Assembly (NCBI GenBank): GCA_018056405.1
Contig: JAGPFT010000234.1
Coordinates: forward strand, 1-5,383
DNA: 5,383 nt
Direction: 5' to 3'
DNA from: Anaerolineae bacterium
Lineage (GTDB): Bacteria > Chloroflexota > Anaerolineae > Aggregatilineales > Aggregatilineaceae
Shown: positions 4,861 through 5,383 of the stretch, one piece after another
Layout of the letters: every line of letters begins with the position of its first letter
How positions within the stretch are numbered: position 1 is the first letter of the stretch
Notes under the pieces: generated by a model
Databases searched by the model: none
Told to the model about the DNA's origin: nothing
Seen by the model: only the letters and a program-made list of their open reading frames with translations
Program-made: the position numbers and the translations under genes

Positions 4861-5383
4861 ATGACCCACGTCAAGATTTGCGGCGTGACGGCGCTCGACG
4901 ACGCCCTGCGCTGCGCCGAGGCCGGGGCCGACCTGCTCGGCCTGAACTTCTACTCGCCCAGCCCGCGCTCCCTCGCGCCCGAACGAGCGCACCTGATCGC
5001 GGCGGGGCTGCGCGCCGTGTTGGGGACGGCGTGTCCGGCTCTGGTGGGCGTCTTTGTCAACGCGGGCGCTGCCGAGATCATGCATCTGCTGGACGAGGTG
5101 GGGCTGGACGTGGCGCAACTCAGCGGCGATGAGCCGCCCGATGCCCTCGCCGCCCTGGATGGGCGCGCCTATAAAGCGCTGCGCCCACACGACCGAAGTG
5201 AAGCAGTGGACAGCGCACGGCTGTTCGCTGCGAGCGCTCCCCCTGACGAGCGCCTGCCCGCCCTGCTGGTAGACGCCTATCACTCGCAGCTTTACGGTGG
5301 CACGGGCGAGACGGCGGGCGAGGACGTGGCGCGCGCTGTGCTAACTGTCGCGCCGCGCGTCATGCTCGCCGGCGGGCTGACGC
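4861..5383 (+). CDS. trpF: Phosphoribosylanthranilate isomerase (TrpF), 3' end outside the window
   Basis: This enzyme converts N-(5-phosphoribosyl)anthranilate to CdRP, the step between TrpD and TrpC. The first 174 codons are present and open to the edge; about 30-40 more would be usual. The N-terminus MTHVKICGVT carries catalytic Cys7, and Asp138 in LLVDAY corresponds to the general acid Asp126 of Thermotoga TrpF. LNFYSPSPRS, VGVFVNA, GGTGET and the phosphate-binding MLAGGLT fit the barrel. Two departures from the usual motifs are seen: QLSGDE (86-91) with Ser88 where QLHG.E is common, and no FDW after GGTGET. Both catalytic residues remain, so activity is expected. The ATG lies 2 nt after the trpC stop, with GAGAGGG (4848-4854) upstream. 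trpB and trpA usually follow in such operons. Confidence 0.95.
   Translation, partial: MTHVKICGVTALDDALRCAEAGADLLGLNFYSPSPRSLAPERAHLIAAGLRAVLGTACPALVGVFVNAGAAEIMHLLDEVGLDVAQLSGDEPPDALAALDGRAYKALRPHDRSEAVDSARLFAASAPPDERLPALLVDAYHSQLYGGTGETAGEDVARAVLTVAPRVMLAGGLT

Overview
This window holds the front of a tryptophan biosynthesis operon, trpE-trpG-trpD-trpC-trpF, preceded by a tryptophan-specific T-box riboswitch. An IS3-family insertion sequence ends just upstream. All genes lie on the + strand. The DNA is GC-rich with strong third-position GC bias. A trp T-box, separate trpE and trpG genes in this order, and GC-rich palindromic intergenic repeats together fit a member of the Chloroflexota. That assignment is inference; there is no rRNA or other marker here.

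Positions 1-127 are the right end of the IS3-family element: the last 36 codons of its DDE transposase, then the terminal inverted repeat. Positions 128-292 have no gene. They hold two GC-rich hairpins, a five-run G-quadruplex motif and a block of 9-bp periodic repeats. A sigma70-type promoter (TTGACA, 17 bp, extended -10) lies at 293-321.

The T-box leader follows at about 347-688. It has a K-turn, a loop-E specifier loop with the codon UGG (Trp, 432-434), a distal hairpin, middle hairpins, the T-box sequence at 631-644, and mutually exclusive antiterminator and terminator structures. Uncharged tRNA-Trp should stabilise the antiterminator and let transcription run into trpE.

trpE (720-2240) and trpG (best start 2253) encode the two subunits of anthranilate synthase. 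They are followed by a 190-bp gap with a double-hairpin palindrome and a CA-rich leader. After it come trpD (3010-4056), trpC (GTG start at 4046, overlapping trpD by 11 nt) and trpF (4861 to beyond the window edge). These genes turn chorismate into anthranilate (TrpE/G), then phosphoribosyl-anthranilate (TrpD), CdRP (TrpF) and indole-3-glycerol phosphate (TrpC). trpB and trpA probably follow outside the window. All expected catalytic residues that can be checked are present.

I see no wholly new system. The most interesting parts are the well-resolved Trp T-box, a second terminator-like hairpin inside it, and the repeats that flank the promoter and split the operon.
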